DNA of 64,000 bases, taken from contig NZ_JACBZF010000003.1 of the NCBI RefSeq assembly GCF_013408095.1, forward strand, positions 348,806-412,805, given 5' to 3'. A model generated the notes under the pieces. It saw only the letters and a list, made by a program, of their open reading frames with translations. It searched no databases and had not been told where the DNA came from. Origin of the DNA: Novosphingobium marinum. Its GTDB lineage: Bacteria; Pseudomonadota; Alphaproteobacteria; Sphingomonadales; Sphingomonadaceae. The position numbers and the translations under genes were made by a program. Each line of letters opens with the position of its first letter. Position 1 is the stretch's first letter. This document shows positions 10,156-23,789 of this stretch, in pieces.

Positions 10156-11094
10156 TTATCCCTTAGTCTTGGATCGGGACGTGACGGTCCTGCGATCGAC
10201 CACGGTGATCCGGCGCGTCTTGGCGTCGATCACTAGCCGTTCAGTCACGCCATTGCCCGGAAAGGCGACAACGTAGCGCGGATTGAGCGAGAGCATCTGC
10301 TCGTTGCGCTTGAACCCGGCGCGGGCACCAAGACGACGATCGAGCGAAAAGGTCAGCTGCTGGACTTCGCGGCGTTCAGCCCAGCTCGCGGCGAGGCGAT
10401 CGGCACCCTTGCCGTCGCCGCCATGGACCAGGAAGAGATCGGGAACCGCATCGCGAACCTTGTCCAGCGTTGCCCAGATAGTGTCGGCATAGATGCGCGC
10501 GTCCTCAGCGTTGTCGAAGCTCTGGCGACCACCGGCAAAGACGACCGGAGTTCCTTCAGGGATCAGGGCGTGACGCCGGTTCTCAGCACGTGCGCGGAGG
10601 AAATCGCGGGCATCGATCACAGCCGAAGTAAGGTGGCGCGAATGGCTCGTACGCGAGCCCGAAACGGGCTTCCACGAGGAACCAGTTTCGTCGCGATAGA
10701 GTGCTGCAGCAGCCTCGCGCATCTGCTCGAAGGCCAGCATGCTGGCTTCGGCAGCCTGCGCACGCTCGACCTGCTCTTCAAGATTGCTCGAATGCACTTC
10801 GGAGCCATCGGCTGATGCTAGAAGGACCCTGATCTCGTCGCTGGCCCGATCAAGTTGAGCCGACTTGCGGCTGGCTGCGCGGTGAAACAGATTGACCACG
10901 CCCCAGGCAATGTCCTCGGCATCGGCTTCCAGGGCGGTGTCGGAAAACATCGCGAAGAGGTCGGACCAGACGGCGCCAAGCGTCTGGTCAATCGCGTCCT
11001 CGCAGGGAAAGTCGGTCTCGTTGAAGGGAGCTGGCCTGATGCTGAGGCCTGAAAGGTCAAGGCCGCTCAACTGGTCGATGAAGCTGTCGTACAT
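10156..11094 (-). CDS. DUF2493 SLOG-superfamily protein
   Basis: This has 312 residues. The C-terminal half holds the DUF2493/YspA SLOG fold: VVFAGGRQSF (beta strand and nucleotide loop), LVHGGDGKGADRLAASWA and the AFPGNGVTE loop. The N-terminal half is helical and unassigned. SLOG proteins bind nucleotide-derived ligands; this plasmid-associated branch has no proven function. The ATG at 11094 is preceded by ATCAGGAG. It neighbours ardC and an unknown gene on the same strand, as in sphingomonad plasmids. Confidence 0.85.
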   Translation of the reverse strand: MYDSFIDQLSGLDLSGLSIRPAPFNETDFPCEDAIDQTLGAVWSDLFAMFSDTALEADAEDIAWGVVNLFHRAASRKSAQLDRASDEIRVLLASADGSEVHSSNLEEQVERAQAAEASMLAFEQMREAAAALYRDETGSSWKPVSGSRTSHSRHLTSAVIDARDFLRARAENRRHALIPEGTPVVFAGGRQSFDNAEDARIYADTIWATLDKVRDAVPDLFLVHGGDGKGADRLAASWAERREVQQLTFSLDRRLGARAGFKRNEQMLSLNPRYVVAFPGNGVTERLVIDAKTRRITVVDRRTVTSRSKTKG

Positions 11095-11312
11095 GGGTGT
11101 CTCCTGATCGCGGGGACAAGGAGAGGAGGCACTATTGCCTCGGCCCTGTCCGCCGGAGCCCGATCAGGGCCGGTAAAAGGGGCGAGACGCACCGCGCAGC
11201 GGGAAACCTGCGGCCCTAGGCTGGCGCGGGCAACACGGGCCGACGGGCCGCAGGTTGCGGCGCGCCCCGACCGGCCCAAGGGCCTCTCCCGGCGGACAGG
11301 GATGAGGCAGGA
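11095..11312 (-). other. Leader and spacer upstream of the DUF2493 gene
   Basis: No gene was found here. The extended ribosome-binding sequence ATCAGGAG (complement of 11101-11108) sits 6 bases before the DUF2493 start. The stretch is very GC-rich with several GGCC-type short inverted repeats. Confidence 0.4.
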
Positions 11313-11753
11313 TCAGGTCCCGATGTCGCAGGTGGATCGGGAGCGCTCGAAGATCGCTTCGCCATTCGAGAATCGCCCGATCAGGCGCAGATCCCCGAAC
11401 AGGTCGATGAAGCGTCCCGACACCTGGGCGAGCCAGTGCCGTGCCCTTGCCGTTCGTGGGACGTAGAAATCGGCTTCCCAATAGCGGGCGTCATCCCGCT
11501 CGGCGAGCCAGATCGCAGCGAGCCCGCAATATGTCGATATGCCGCAATCGGCGAAGGCGTTGCGCAAGAGGATGCGATCCTCGCGGCCGCGCCATCCATC
11601 GAAGCGTTCGAAGGAAGGAAAGGTCGCCTTCATGGTGTCGATGATCTCGTCGACGAGGCACTCATAAACCCAGTCGACATCGTCGTCTTCGCCCTCATCG
11701 AGCAGGCGAAAGGCCACCACGGAGCCGGTCGGATAGCTGACGGAACGTCCCAT
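11313..11753 (-). CDS. Conserved-looking accessory protein of unknown function
   Basis: This has 146 residues, is soluble, with no signal or membrane segment. It is acidic near the N-terminus (DEGEDDDVD) and rich in aromatic residues (FERFDGWRGRED, ARYWEADFYVP). I do not recognise a domain. GAGGAG lies about 6 bases before the ATG. It sits 11 bases after ardC on the same strand, so it probably belongs to the same antirestriction/plasmid-maintenance cluster. Confidence 0.65.
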   Translation of the reverse strand: MGRSVSYPTGSVVAFRLLDEGEDDDVDWVYECLVDEIIDTMKATFPSFERFDGWRGREDRILLRNAFADCGISTYCGLAAIWLAERDDARYWEADFYVPRTARARHWLAQVSGRFIDLFGDLRLIGRFSNGEAIFERSRSTCDIGT

Positions 11754-11764
11754 CTCACTGCTCC

Positions 11765-12694
11765 TCAGGCTGCATCAGCGAGATCGATGTCGGCCTCGCT
11801 TTCACGGGATTGGTGACCACCAAGGTCAAGCAACAGGCTGGCCGCTTCCTCGGCCTTGGCCGCAGCGGTCAGGATCGCGCGCTCGTCAGATTTGAGGATC
11901 TTGAGCCAGGACGCGATGTAGCTGGCGTGATGGTCGAGGTGGGTGACCGGAAGACCCAGTTCGGCCCCGAGGATGGCCGAGGACAATTCGGCGATCAATT
12001 CCTCGGCAGCATAGGCATCGCTGCCGAAGCGGTTCTTGAGGTCGCGGTCGAGCCGCGAAGAATGCCCGGTCCAGTGCGACAGCTCGTGGGCGAGTGTCGC
12101 ATAGTAGTGGTCGTAGGCTTGGAAGAGTTCGGCTGGCGGCATGGTGACCCGGTCGCGCAGCGGCTCGTAATAGGCCTGCGCACCGTGATGGCGCAGGTCT
12201 GCGCCGATATGGGCAAAGAAGGCATCGAGGCGGTCTTCGCGTCCTGCGGGCTCAAGCGCGGCAACCAGCGGCTTGGGATGGTAAAATGCAGGGAGGCCGT
12301 CGCACTGGTCGGCGTTGAACACGGCATAGGCCTTGAGCACGCGCCGGCTTTCGGTGTCGGCCTCGCCTTCGGCGTTCTCGACCTCCTTGGTGTAGCTCTT
12401 GTAGAAGATCGCAATCGTCGACTTCTCACCTTTGCGGACCTGTCCGCCGAGCGCCTGGCACTGGCGATAGGTCATCCAGTAGGGCGAGGCGTAGCCACAG
12501 CCATCGGCCACCATCCACAGCCAGAAGGTGTTCATGCCGCGATATGGCGTTCCGCAGGAGCGTAAGGGCCGTGAAACCGGCACACCGCGCCACGGCTTGA
12601 CCCAGGGCTTCGTGCCCTGCTCGAGCTTTTCAATGATGGCGGCAGTGATGCGGTGGGCTGGCGAAGCTGAAGCAGCGCGGCGGGACTTGGTCAT
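11765..12694 (-). CDS. ardC: ArdC-family antirestriction protein (zincin-like)
   Basis: ArdC proteins bind single-stranded DNA entering a cell by conjugation and protect it from restriction. This one has 309 residues. The N-terminal DUF1738 segment (about 1-130, with KPWVKPWRG and YRGMNTFWLW) is followed by a zincin-like peptidase domain with HELSHWTGH (about 203-211) and downstream EELIAELSSAILG. The ATG at 12694 is chosen because AGGAG is 8 bases upstream and family homology starts there; the open frame extends to 12835. Its presence points to a conjugative-element origin. Confidence 0.9.
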   Translation of the reverse strand: MTKSRRAASASPAHRITAAIIEKLEQGTKPWVKPWRGVPVSRPLRSCGTPYRGMNTFWLWMVADGCGYASPYWMTYRQCQALGGQVRKGEKSTIAIFYKSYTKEVENAEGEADTESRRVLKAYAVFNADQCDGLPAFYHPKPLVAALEPAGREDRLDAFFAHIGADLRHHGAQAYYEPLRDRVTMPPAELFQAYDHYYATLAHELSHWTGHSSRLDRDLKNRFGSDAYAAEELIAELSSAILGAELGLPVTHLDHHASYIASWLKILKSDERAILTAAAKAEEAASLLLDLGGHQSRESEADIDLADAA

Positions 12695-12761
12695 GGGAGG
12701 TCTCCTGATCGCCGGGACGGGCATATCCCGGTTCAGGAAGAGCAAAGCTCCCTCTTCTCTC
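12695..12761 (-). promoter_or_regulatory. ardC leader (shared island leader type)
   Basis: Read on the minus strand, a purine tract GAGAAGAGGGAGC is followed by a small GAGC-TTT-GCTC hairpin, a GC-rich spacer, then ATCAGGAG 7 bases before the start. Similar arrangements precede parB, the helicase and, more weakly, the primase-like gene. Confidence 0.4.
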
Positions 12762-12888
12762 TTTTTGCTGCGTGCAACCTCGCACGCGCCGGATCTTCCG
12801 TCGGACACGGGGTCGTACGGCAAGCAATCGCTCAAAAACCGGTCCCCGCGGCTTGCCCATTCGCTTGCGATCGGCTAACCGCCCGCCG

Positions 12889-13242
12889 ATGCGCCAGCTC
12901 CATTTCCTGTTTTTGTTGGCATTGCTCCTGGTCTCGCATGGCGGACTTCCGGGATCGATTCCGCATCTGGAAGCGGCGCATGCACACGAGGCGGCAAGCG
13001 CGCATCATGCGCATGAGCACAATTCCGCCGATGTCATCGAGGTCGAGACAGACGCCGATTCGCTCGCGTCCGAAGATATCGTGCCTCACCCCGCTTCGCA
13101 TTCGCACAGCTCGATTGCGATGCCGGACCAGACCGAGTTCGCGGGCAACGCCCCTGCGCCTCGAACACTTCTGCGGCCGGGCGAGACACCGCCTCTCATC
13201 GGCTCTTCGCCGGCTCCGTTAACACAGCCCCCATCAGCCTGA
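12889..13242 (+). CDS. Small secreted His-rich protein at head of second czc operon
   Basis: This 117-residue protein has a Leu-rich signal segment (residues 4-20), then a His-rich region (HAHEAASAHHAHEH, and HPASHSHSS near residue 68) and a proline-rich end (TQPPSA). The ATG at 12889 is chosen because the signal begins there. It precedes czcC by 62 bases. Layout matches the protein at 8574-8948, so the two may be distant homologues. A periplasmic metal-buffering or sensing role is inferred. Confidence 0.65.
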   Translation: MRQLHFLFLLALLLVSHGGLPGSIPHLEAAHAHEAASAHHAHEHNSADVIEVETDADSLASEDIVPHPASHSHSSIAMPDQTEFAGNAPAPRTLLRPGETPPLIGSSPAPLTQPPSA

Positions 13243-13253
13243 TTTTCTGAATC

Positions 13254-13270
13254 CGGCCCGCATTCCGGGC
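13254..13270 (+). other. GC hairpin between His-rich gene and czcC
   Basis: GGCCCG and CGGGCC pair around a short loop in the 62-base gap. There is no T-run after it, so it may be an mRNA processing or stability element rather than a terminator. Confidence 0.3.
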
Positions 13271-13304
13271 CAATTTCCATTCAGACAATCAGGAGCAGTC
13301 TATC

Positions 13305-14528
13305 ATGCACGTGTCCACGCGTGCCGCCCTTCTGGCGGCCACGTTGGTGTGGGCGACCTCGGCATCCGCCCAGACGTACACACTCGAGGAGGCCGTTCGA
13401 ACTGCGGTCGCCAATTCACCGCAGGGCGAGGCGACCGCCGCGCGCCTCGACGGCCTCAACGCAGCGCGAAGCGCTGCCGATACCAACCCCGCGCCCACGA
13501 TCGATGGGACCGTCGAGAACATCGGCACCCCGGGCTTTTCCCAATGGCAGATCGACGGGACTTACAACCAGCGACTGGAGCGCGGCGGCAAACGCGCGGC
13601 GCGCGTGGGCCTCGCGCAAGGCGATATCGCCGTTGCCGAGGCCGAGGCGCTCGTGCGGCGTCTCGATCTCGCGAGCGAAGTCCAGGCGTTGTACGTGGAA
13701 GCGCAAGCCGCCGCCTTGTCGCTCGAACTTGCCAGGAGCAGGGTCGAGATCGCCGAGACCCTCGCCAATGAGGTGCAGCGCAGGGTCGATGAGGCGCGCG
13801 ACCCTCTGTTCGCCGGAACGCGGGCCCGCACACAACTGGCCGAAGCCCGGGTGGATCTTGGGCTGGCGGAACACGCCTTCGAAGCCGCTCTGGCGCGCCT
13901 GGCGCTCCTTACCGGCGGAGATCCACGCAGCATCGGAGTCGTGACCTCGGGCTTCCTCGAAGCCGAAGAGATTGCCATCACCACTGCCGACCTTACGCCA
14001 GTCGATCTTGCCGTTTTCCAGGCCCGGCGCGAGAGGGCGGACGCGAACTATCGCCTCCAGGAAGCCAATTCGCGCACCGATCCAACTGTCTTCGCGGGAC
14101 CCAGGTTGTTCGGCAATGGCGACGTCGCCGTCATTGCGGGCTTCTCGCTGCCTTTGCCCAACCGCGCGCTCAATCGGGCCAACATCGACCGCGCCGCGGC
14201 CGAGCAGCGGCAGGTAGAGGCGGACCTCGCGGTCGAACGGTTCCAGCGTCGCCGGCAGATCGCTCTGGCTGCCGAACGCGTCGAAGAGGCGCGCCACGAG
14301 GCCGAGGCGATCCAGGAGCAGGTGGTGCCCGGTGCCGAACAGACCCTGCGGGAGGTCCGTGCCGGCTACAATCGCGGAGGGTTCACCTTTCTCGATGTCT
14401 CCATTGCCCAGACCGCATTGCACGAAGCCAGAGTCCGCTTCGTCGATGCGCTCGCCGAATATCATCAGGCCAAGGTCGACTACGACCGACTGACTGGCCG
14501 CTTCATCGAACTTGTTGGGGGTTATTGA
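13305..14528 (+). CDS. czcC: TolC-family outer-membrane factor (second copy)
   Basis: This is the outer-membrane channel of the second CzcCBA exporter and has 407 residues. It has a Sec signal ending at ASAQ (about residue 23), then two OEP helical repeats. AGGAG lies upstream of the ATG. The stop overlaps the region just before czcB. It is shorter than the first CzcC (417) and clearly divergent, so the two clusters are not a recent duplication. Confidence 0.9.
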   Translation: MHVSTRAALLAATLVWATSASAQTYTLEEAVRTAVANSPQGEATAARLDGLNAARSAADTNPAPTIDGTVENIGTPGFSQWQIDGTYNQRLERGGKRAARVGLAQGDIAVAEAEALVRRLDLASEVQALYVEAQAAALSLELARSRVEIAETLANEVQRRVDEARDPLFAGTRARTQLAEARVDLGLAEHAFEAALARLALLTGGDPRSIGVVTSGFLEAEEIAITTADLTPVDLAVFQARRERADANYRLQEANSRTDPTVFAGPRLFGNGDVAVIAGFSLPLPNRALNRANIDRAAAEQRQVEADLAVERFQRRRQIALAAERVEEARHEAEAIQEQVVPGAEQTLREVRAGYNRGGFTFLDVSIAQTALHEARVRFVDALAEYHQAKVDYDRLTGRFIELVGGY

Positions 14529-14530
14529 TC

Positions 14531-18947
<4,417 letters not shown>

Positions 18948-19015
18948 AGCCGGAGCGGTCGTCCGCAGGGTGCAATCCCGCGGGCGGCCGACATCCGGGA
19001 CCGGAGAACGAAATA

Positions 19016-19735
19016 ATGTCCATAACGCAATCTCTTTCCAATACATCAGTCGTGCGCATTCTCGCGCTCGCTGCAGTTCTGTTGATCTTCCTCGCCTCGG
19101 GTGCCGAAGCGTGGGCGCACAATGTCGCCGAGGGGGACAAGGGCTACATCCAGGAGAGCAGCGGAACGCTGATCCTGCCCTTCATCTATCTCGGCGCGAA
19201 ACACATGGTGACCGGATACGATCACCTGCTCTTTCTTTTCGGCGTCATCTTCTTTCTCTACCGGTTGAAGGACGTCGGAATCTACGTGACGCTGTTCGCG
19301 ATCGGCCATTCAACCACGCTGCTTTTCGGTGTCCTGACCGGTATCACCGCCAACGCCTATCTCATCGATGCGATCATCGGTCTGTCGGTCGTCTACAAGG
19401 CCTTGGACAATCTCGGTGCCTTCCAGCGGTGGTTCGGATTCCAGCCAAGTACCAAGGCAGCAACCCTCATTTTCGGCTTCTTTCACGGCTTCGGCCTTGC
19501 CACAAAGATCATCGAATTCGAGATCGCCGAAGATGGCCTCATCCCAAATCTTCTCGCCTTCAATGTCGGTGTGGAAATCGGGCAATTGCTCGCCCTTGGC
19601 GCAATCCTGATCGTGATGGGCTTCTGGCGCAGGACCGAGAGCTTCATGCGTCACGCCTTCGCCGCCAACACTCTTCTCATGACCGCGGGCTTCATGCTCG
19701 TCGGCTACCAACTCGTCGGCTTCGCCGTAGCCTGA
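19016..19735 (+). CDS. HupE/UreJ-family membrane protein
   Basis: This has 239 residues, with a cleavable-looking N-terminal segment ending near WAHN and about six membrane helices. Family motifs are GYDHLLFLFGV and FGFFHGFGLA, with His residues in the membrane. HupE/UreJ proteins are thought to move nickel or cobalt. Here the gene lies after czcCBA rather than with hydrogenase or urease genes, so a role in metal resistance is more likely than in enzyme maturation. Confidence 0.82.
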   Translation: MSITQSLSNTSVVRILALAAVLLIFLASGAEAWAHNVAEGDKGYIQESSGTLILPFIYLGAKHMVTGYDHLLFLFGVIFFLYRLKDVGIYVTLFAIGHSTTLLFGVLTGITANAYLIDAIIGLSVVYKALDNLGAFQRWFGFQPSTKAATLIFGFFHGFGLATKIIEFEIAEDGLIPNLLAFNVGVEIGQLLALGAILIVMGFWRRTESFMRHAFAANTLLMTAGFMLVGYQLVGFAVA

Positions 19736-19760
19736 TCACATTTTTCCAGGAGCAATAGAC

Positions 19761-20363
19761 ATGTTCAATTCACAGCGCCCGTCCATCAGCGACCTTCCCA
19801 CCAACCGCCAGCTTGTCAGGGCGACCGCGTTCGCCTTGGTGACCGCGACCGTCCTCTTGGTCACCGTGGTTCTACCCGCGGAATATGCGATCGATCCGAC
19901 CGGAGCGGGTCGTCTTCTTGGATATTCCGAGATGGGCGAGATCAAACAGCAACTTGCCGCGGAAGCAGCCGCCGACGAGCAGAACACAGCCATCGGGGAG
20001 GTTCGTACGCTCGCCGGTAACAGCGATAACGGCGCAGAAGCGGCAACGCGCAGCGATGTGACCGAATTAACGCTCGCGCCTGGTGAGGGTGCGGAAGTCA
20101 AGGCGGTCATGGCCGAAGGGGCCAGCCTTCAATACGAATGGTCGGTGCAGGACGGCCACGTCAACTTCGATACGCATGCCGATGCGCCGGGCATCTCTTA
20201 TCACGGGTATGACAAGGGCCGTGAATCCACGGGAGAAGCGGGCACGCTCGTCGCCGCCTTCGATGGCAGCCATGGATGGTTCTGGCGCAATCGTTCAGGC
20301 GCAACCGTCACCGTGACCCTCAAGACCGACGGCAGCTACTCCGATATCAAGCGCGTGGTCTAG
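19761..20363 (+). CDS. Transmembrane anchor-type protein of metal-resistance locus
   Basis: This has 200 residues. It has one N-terminal membrane segment (about 21-42) and a periplasmic domain (about 100-200) with conserved-looking YEWSVQDGHVNFDTHAD and HGWFWRN. It resembles small anchor proteins that accompany hupE in metal-resistance operons; their biochemical role is not known to me. AGGAG lies before the ATG, and the gene is 25 bases after hupE. Confidence 0.65.
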   Translation: MFNSQRPSISDLPTNRQLVRATAFALVTATVLLVTVVLPAEYAIDPTGAGRLLGYSEMGEIKQQLAAEAAADEQNTAIGEVRTLAGNSDNGAEAATRSDVTELTLAPGEGAEVKAVMAEGASLQYEWSVQDGHVNFDTHADAPGISYHGYDKGRESTGEAGTLVAAFDGSHGWFWRNRSGATVTVTLKTDGSYSDIKRVV

Positions 20364-20393
20364 ATCACGCTCTGGCTGAAGGAAGACATCGCC

Positions 20394-21728
20394 ATGCTCT
20401 CCGTTCTGACCAATCGCACTTATCGTCACCTGTTTCTTGCCCAGGTCATCGCGCTTGTCGGAACGGGGCTGGCGACGGTCGCTCTGGGCTTGCTGGCCTA
20501 CGATCTCGCCGGTGCCGACGCCGGCGCGGTCTTGGGAACGGCCCTGGCCATCAAGATGGTCGCTTATGTCGGCATCGCCCCCCTCGCGGGCGCTTATGCC
20601 GACAAATTACCACGCAAACGTCTGCTTGTAGGAATGGACATTGTCCGTGCCGGCGTGGCGCTCCTGCTTCCCTTCGTCGATGCGGTCTGGCAGATCTATC
20701 TGCTCATTTTCCTGCTGCAATCGGCATCGGCCGTGTTCACGCCTACCTTCCAGGCCACCATACCCGACATCCTGCCCGACGAAGAGAAATACACCAAGGC
20801 TCTGTCCCTGTCCCGACTGGCCTACGATCTCGAGAGCCTCATCAGTCCGGTCCTGGCCGCCGCGCTGCTGACAATCCTGAGTTTTCACTGGCTATTTGCA
20901 GGAACAGCCGTCGGTTTCGTGATCTCTGCGTTGCTGGTGATGAGTGCCGCTCTGCCGTACAGGAAATCGGTCGCAAAGCGGGTCGAGGGCGTCTGGCGTA
21001 AAACCACGCGCGGTATGCGGGTCTATCTCAAGACCCCGAGGCTTGTCGGCTTGCTGGCGGTCACCCTGGCAGCGGCAGCCGGCAGCGCCATGGTCATCGT
21101 CAACACGGTCGTGATCGTGAAGAACATGGGAGGGACGGAGGGCGACGTCGCGCTGGCTCTGGCGGCTTACGGAGCGGGCTCGATGATGGCTGCCCTCGCC
21201 CTCCCACGCATTCTGACGCGAATTGACGATCGCACGATCATGATCGCCGGCGGCGGCCTCTTGCTGGTCACGCTGGCAACGATAGGCCTGGTGTTCGGGC
21301 AGTTGGGCCCCCGAACCTTCTGGCCGGTTGTGCTGGTCGGCTGGCTGACGATGGGTATCGGGTATTCGCTTTGCGTCACGCCCAATGGGAGATTGCTCAA
21401 ACGCTCGTCGGCGGATGAGGACCGCCCGGCATTGTTCGCCGCCCAATTCGCGCTCAGCCATGTTTGCTGGCTCGTCGCATATCCCCTGGCAGGTCAAATC
21501 GGCGCACGGTTCGGCATGGCACCGACCTTCCTGGTTCTCGCTGGCCTGGCCGCACTGGGTGTCGGACTTGCCCTGTGGCTATGGCCCCGCAACGACCCCG
21601 CGAAATTGCTCCATTCGCATCCCGACCTGCCATCCGATCATCCGCACTTGGAAGAGCACGGAGGCAGCAGTCACCAGCATCATTTTGTCATCGACGATCT
21701 GCACACTGGGTGGCCGGGCAAGGTGTGA
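20394..21728 (+). CDS. MFS exporter with His-rich tail, NreB-like
   Basis: This has 444 residues with 12 predicted membrane helices of the major facilitator superfamily. The C-terminus is cytoplasmic and His-rich (HSHPDLPSDHPHLEEH and SSHQHH). That tail and the sequence start (NRTYRHLFLAQVIALVGTGL) resemble the nickel-resistance exporter NreB. It ends the second metal cluster, 30 bases after the anchor gene. Nickel export is inferred from the tail and neighbours; other substrates are possible. Confidence 0.78.
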   Translation: MLSVLTNRTYRHLFLAQVIALVGTGLATVALGLLAYDLAGADAGAVLGTALAIKMVAYVGIAPLAGAYADKLPRKRLLVGMDIVRAGVALLLPFVDAVWQIYLLIFLLQSASAVFTPTFQATIPDILPDEEKYTKALSLSRLAYDLESLISPVLAAALLTILSFHWLFAGTAVGFVISALLVMSAALPYRKSVAKRVEGVWRKTTRGMRVYLKTPRLVGLLAVTLAAAAGSAMVIVNTVVIVKNMGGTEGDVALALAAYGAGSMMAALALPRILTRIDDRTIMIAGGGLLLVTLATIGLVFGQLGPRTFWPVVLVGWLTMGIGYSLCVTPNGRLLKRSSADEDRPALFAAQFALSHVCWLVAYPLAGQIGARFGMAPTFLVLAGLAALGVGLALWLWPRNDPAKLLHSHPDLPSDHPHLEEHGGSSHQHHFVIDDLHTGWPGKV

Positions 21729-21737
21729 AGCAAGAAA

Positions 21738-21767
21738 GGCGGCCCGTCCCGATTGGGACGGACCGCC
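21738..21767. terminator. Hairpin between convergent MFS and parB genes
   Basis: GGCGG-C-CCGTCCC pairs with GGGACGG-A-CCGCC around a GATT loop. It lies between two convergent genes and can serve either strand, although no strong T-run follows. Confidence 0.55.
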
Positions 21768-21797
21768 CGCCGAGTGACCTGGACCTGTCAGGAGGGG

Positions 21798-23789
21798 TCA
21801 GGCAGCCTGCTCGGCAATCTCACCAGTCGCATCGTCGCTGACCGTTTCGTCAGCTTCGTCATCAATCCACGCAGCTTCTTCGAGATCGGCTGGAACATCG
21901 GCATCAGTGAACCGCATGATCGAAGGAACCCAGGCCTGCGCCCGTTCCTTGACCTCGGCCTCGCCGATGAAGTTGCCCGAGAAGATGCGTTCGGCAGCGC
22001 TCGCCAGTTCGGCCTTCTTCGATGCGGCATAGCGACTGACCAGTTCGGGACCACCAGCAGCGTCGAGCGCTTCGAGCGTGCGAGCCTTGGCCACGCGGTC
22101 GAAGTAGTTCGCCGCCGTAGGACGCCACCAATGCGCGGTCTCGATTTCGAGGAGGGAGCCGAGTGCTTCGTGCAGCGGCACCGAGCGTTCGCCTTCGCAG
22201 GCCAGGCTGGCAACCAGTGTGCGCGAGACGACATGGCCGAGCCAGGCCGAACGCACTTCGTCGGAAAGCGCCCGGAAGCTCGCAAATCGCTCCACGTCGC
22301 TTTCGCCAGAACGCCAGCTCTCATTGAGCGAACCGGCAAACTCGGCCAGCGCAGCGCTCGCCGGCTCGTCCTTGGCCTCGAACCCAGTGACCGGGCCGGA
22401 CGCGACGGGGCCAGACAGCGTCGATGCCTTCTTGGCGCGCCAGTCGTGTCCATCTGCATCTGCGAGCGTGAAGACCATGAAGTCGAGCGCCAGTGCCGGA
22501 TCGTTGGCGAGGTGGATCGCCAGGATATCGCGGCGCTGCATTGCCAGTTCGTCGAGTAGGCGCTGCGACAAAGAGCTTCCCTTGGGCTTCGCCGCACCGC
22601 TCTCTTCAATGGGCTCGACCACGCCTTCGTCAGCGATGACCTCGGTCTCGGTGTAGAACTGCGGGACCAAGGTCGGCTCGCCATTGCGCGAGAGGACGAG
22701 GAAGGCACCGGCCTCGGCTTTCAGTTCGTCGGCCAGCACCGGCGGACGATCGGTGAGGTCCCGCATGGCGCGATTGATCGCCACCAGTTCCTCCTCGGCC
22801 TTGGCGACCTCGTCCTCGTCGCTGTCCTCGTCTTCGAGAATGGCGGCGACGCGGTCGTAGTCGGCCTCGAGCTCGCCGAGCTCCTGCGCTTCCTGCTCGG
22901 TCATCGGTGCAGGTTCGCAAGGCAAGCGATTGAGGCCGTCGACAAGGTCATGGCTGACATAGGTGCCAAGCGTCGGCCGGACCCAGGCAAGGCCATATTC
23001 GAGCGCGGCCTTTTCTGCCGCCCCTTCCATGGCCTTGTGCGCGAGGTCCTCGAGCAGCGCGACATCGATCCAGCTCTCGCTGGCATCATCGTCGAACAAT
23101 TCGCGCTCGATCCGGCCACCTGCGGCGAGGTACGCATCGCGTCCGACCAGAACGGCTCGCGGATCGGAACCGCGCACCGTGGCATCAAGCACCATGCGGC
23201 GGATCGTGTCAGGCGTGATCTGGTACCAGGCGTCCTGCAACTCGGCATAGACATGCGCCTGTCGCTCGATGTCAGAGATTGCGCCGTAGGCCTTGGCCAT
23301 GTCGAGCGTGATGGTGCCTTCGGCGAGCGCTTCGAAGACGCAAGGCGCGAGAGAGGCCAGGCGCAGCCGTCCTTCGACAAAACGGACAGTGAGGCCGAAG
23401 CGGCGCGCCACGTCTTCTGTGGTAGCCCCCGCCTCGATGATGGAGGCGAAGGCCTGGGCCTCGTCGGCCGGATTCATCGCGAGACGTTGGAAGTTTTCGG
23501 CAAGGCTGGCTTCACGCACCTCGCTTTCCTCGCCTTCGATCACGAGGCAGGTGACCTCGTGGTTTTGGGACAAGGTGCCCTCTTCGGCCAGTGCCTGCAG
23601 CGCGGCGAGCCGACGACCGCCGGCCTCGACCTCGAACTTGCCGCGCTTTCCTTTGCGAACGACGAGGTTCTGCAGCAGACCGCGCGCAGCAATGTCTGCC
23701 CGCAGCTGGAGGTCGGCGAGCACGTCGCTCGACTTGCGAACGTTGCGGGGGCTCGCAGCGAGCTTCTTCAAGGGGATCGACTGGATCAT
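21798..23789 (-). CDS. ParB/Spo0J-like plasmid nuclease-domain protein
   Basis: This has 663 residues. The N-terminal ParB domain (about 1-110) has an EAGGRRLAALQAL box in place of canonical GERR, then ENFQRLAMNPADEAQAF and a helix-turn-helix around VARRFGLTVRFVEGRL. The long C-terminal part (about 250-663) is acidic, helical and unassigned. Such large ParB-like proteins without a ParA partner are common on sphingomonad plasmids; segregation is not proven for them. The ATG at 23789 has AGGAG upstream; the frame extends to 23870. Confidence 0.82.
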   Translation of the reverse strand: MIQSIPLKKLAASPRNVRKSSDVLADLQLRADIAARGLLQNLVVRKGKRGKFEVEAGGRRLAALQALAEEGTLSQNHEVTCLVIEGEESEVREASLAENFQRLAMNPADEAQAFASIIEAGATTEDVARRFGLTVRFVEGRLRLASLAPCVFEALAEGTITLDMAKAYGAISDIERQAHVYAELQDAWYQITPDTIRRMVLDATVRGSDPRAVLVGRDAYLAAGGRIERELFDDDASESWIDVALLEDLAHKAMEGAAEKAALEYGLAWVRPTLGTYVSHDLVDGLNRLPCEPAPMTEQEAQELGELEADYDRVAAILEDEDSDEDEVAKAEEELVAINRAMRDLTDRPPVLADELKAEAGAFLVLSRNGEPTLVPQFYTETEVIADEGVVEPIEESGAAKPKGSSLSQRLLDELAMQRRDILAIHLANDPALALDFMVFTLADADGHDWRAKKASTLSGPVASGPVTGFEAKDEPASAALAEFAGSLNESWRSGESDVERFASFRALSDEVRSAWLGHVVSRTLVASLACEGERSVPLHEALGSLLEIETAHWWRPTAANYFDRVAKARTLEALDAAGGPELVSRYAASKKAELASAAERIFSGNFIGEAEVKERAQAWVPSIMRFTDADVPADLEEAAWIDDEADETVSDDATGEIAEQAA

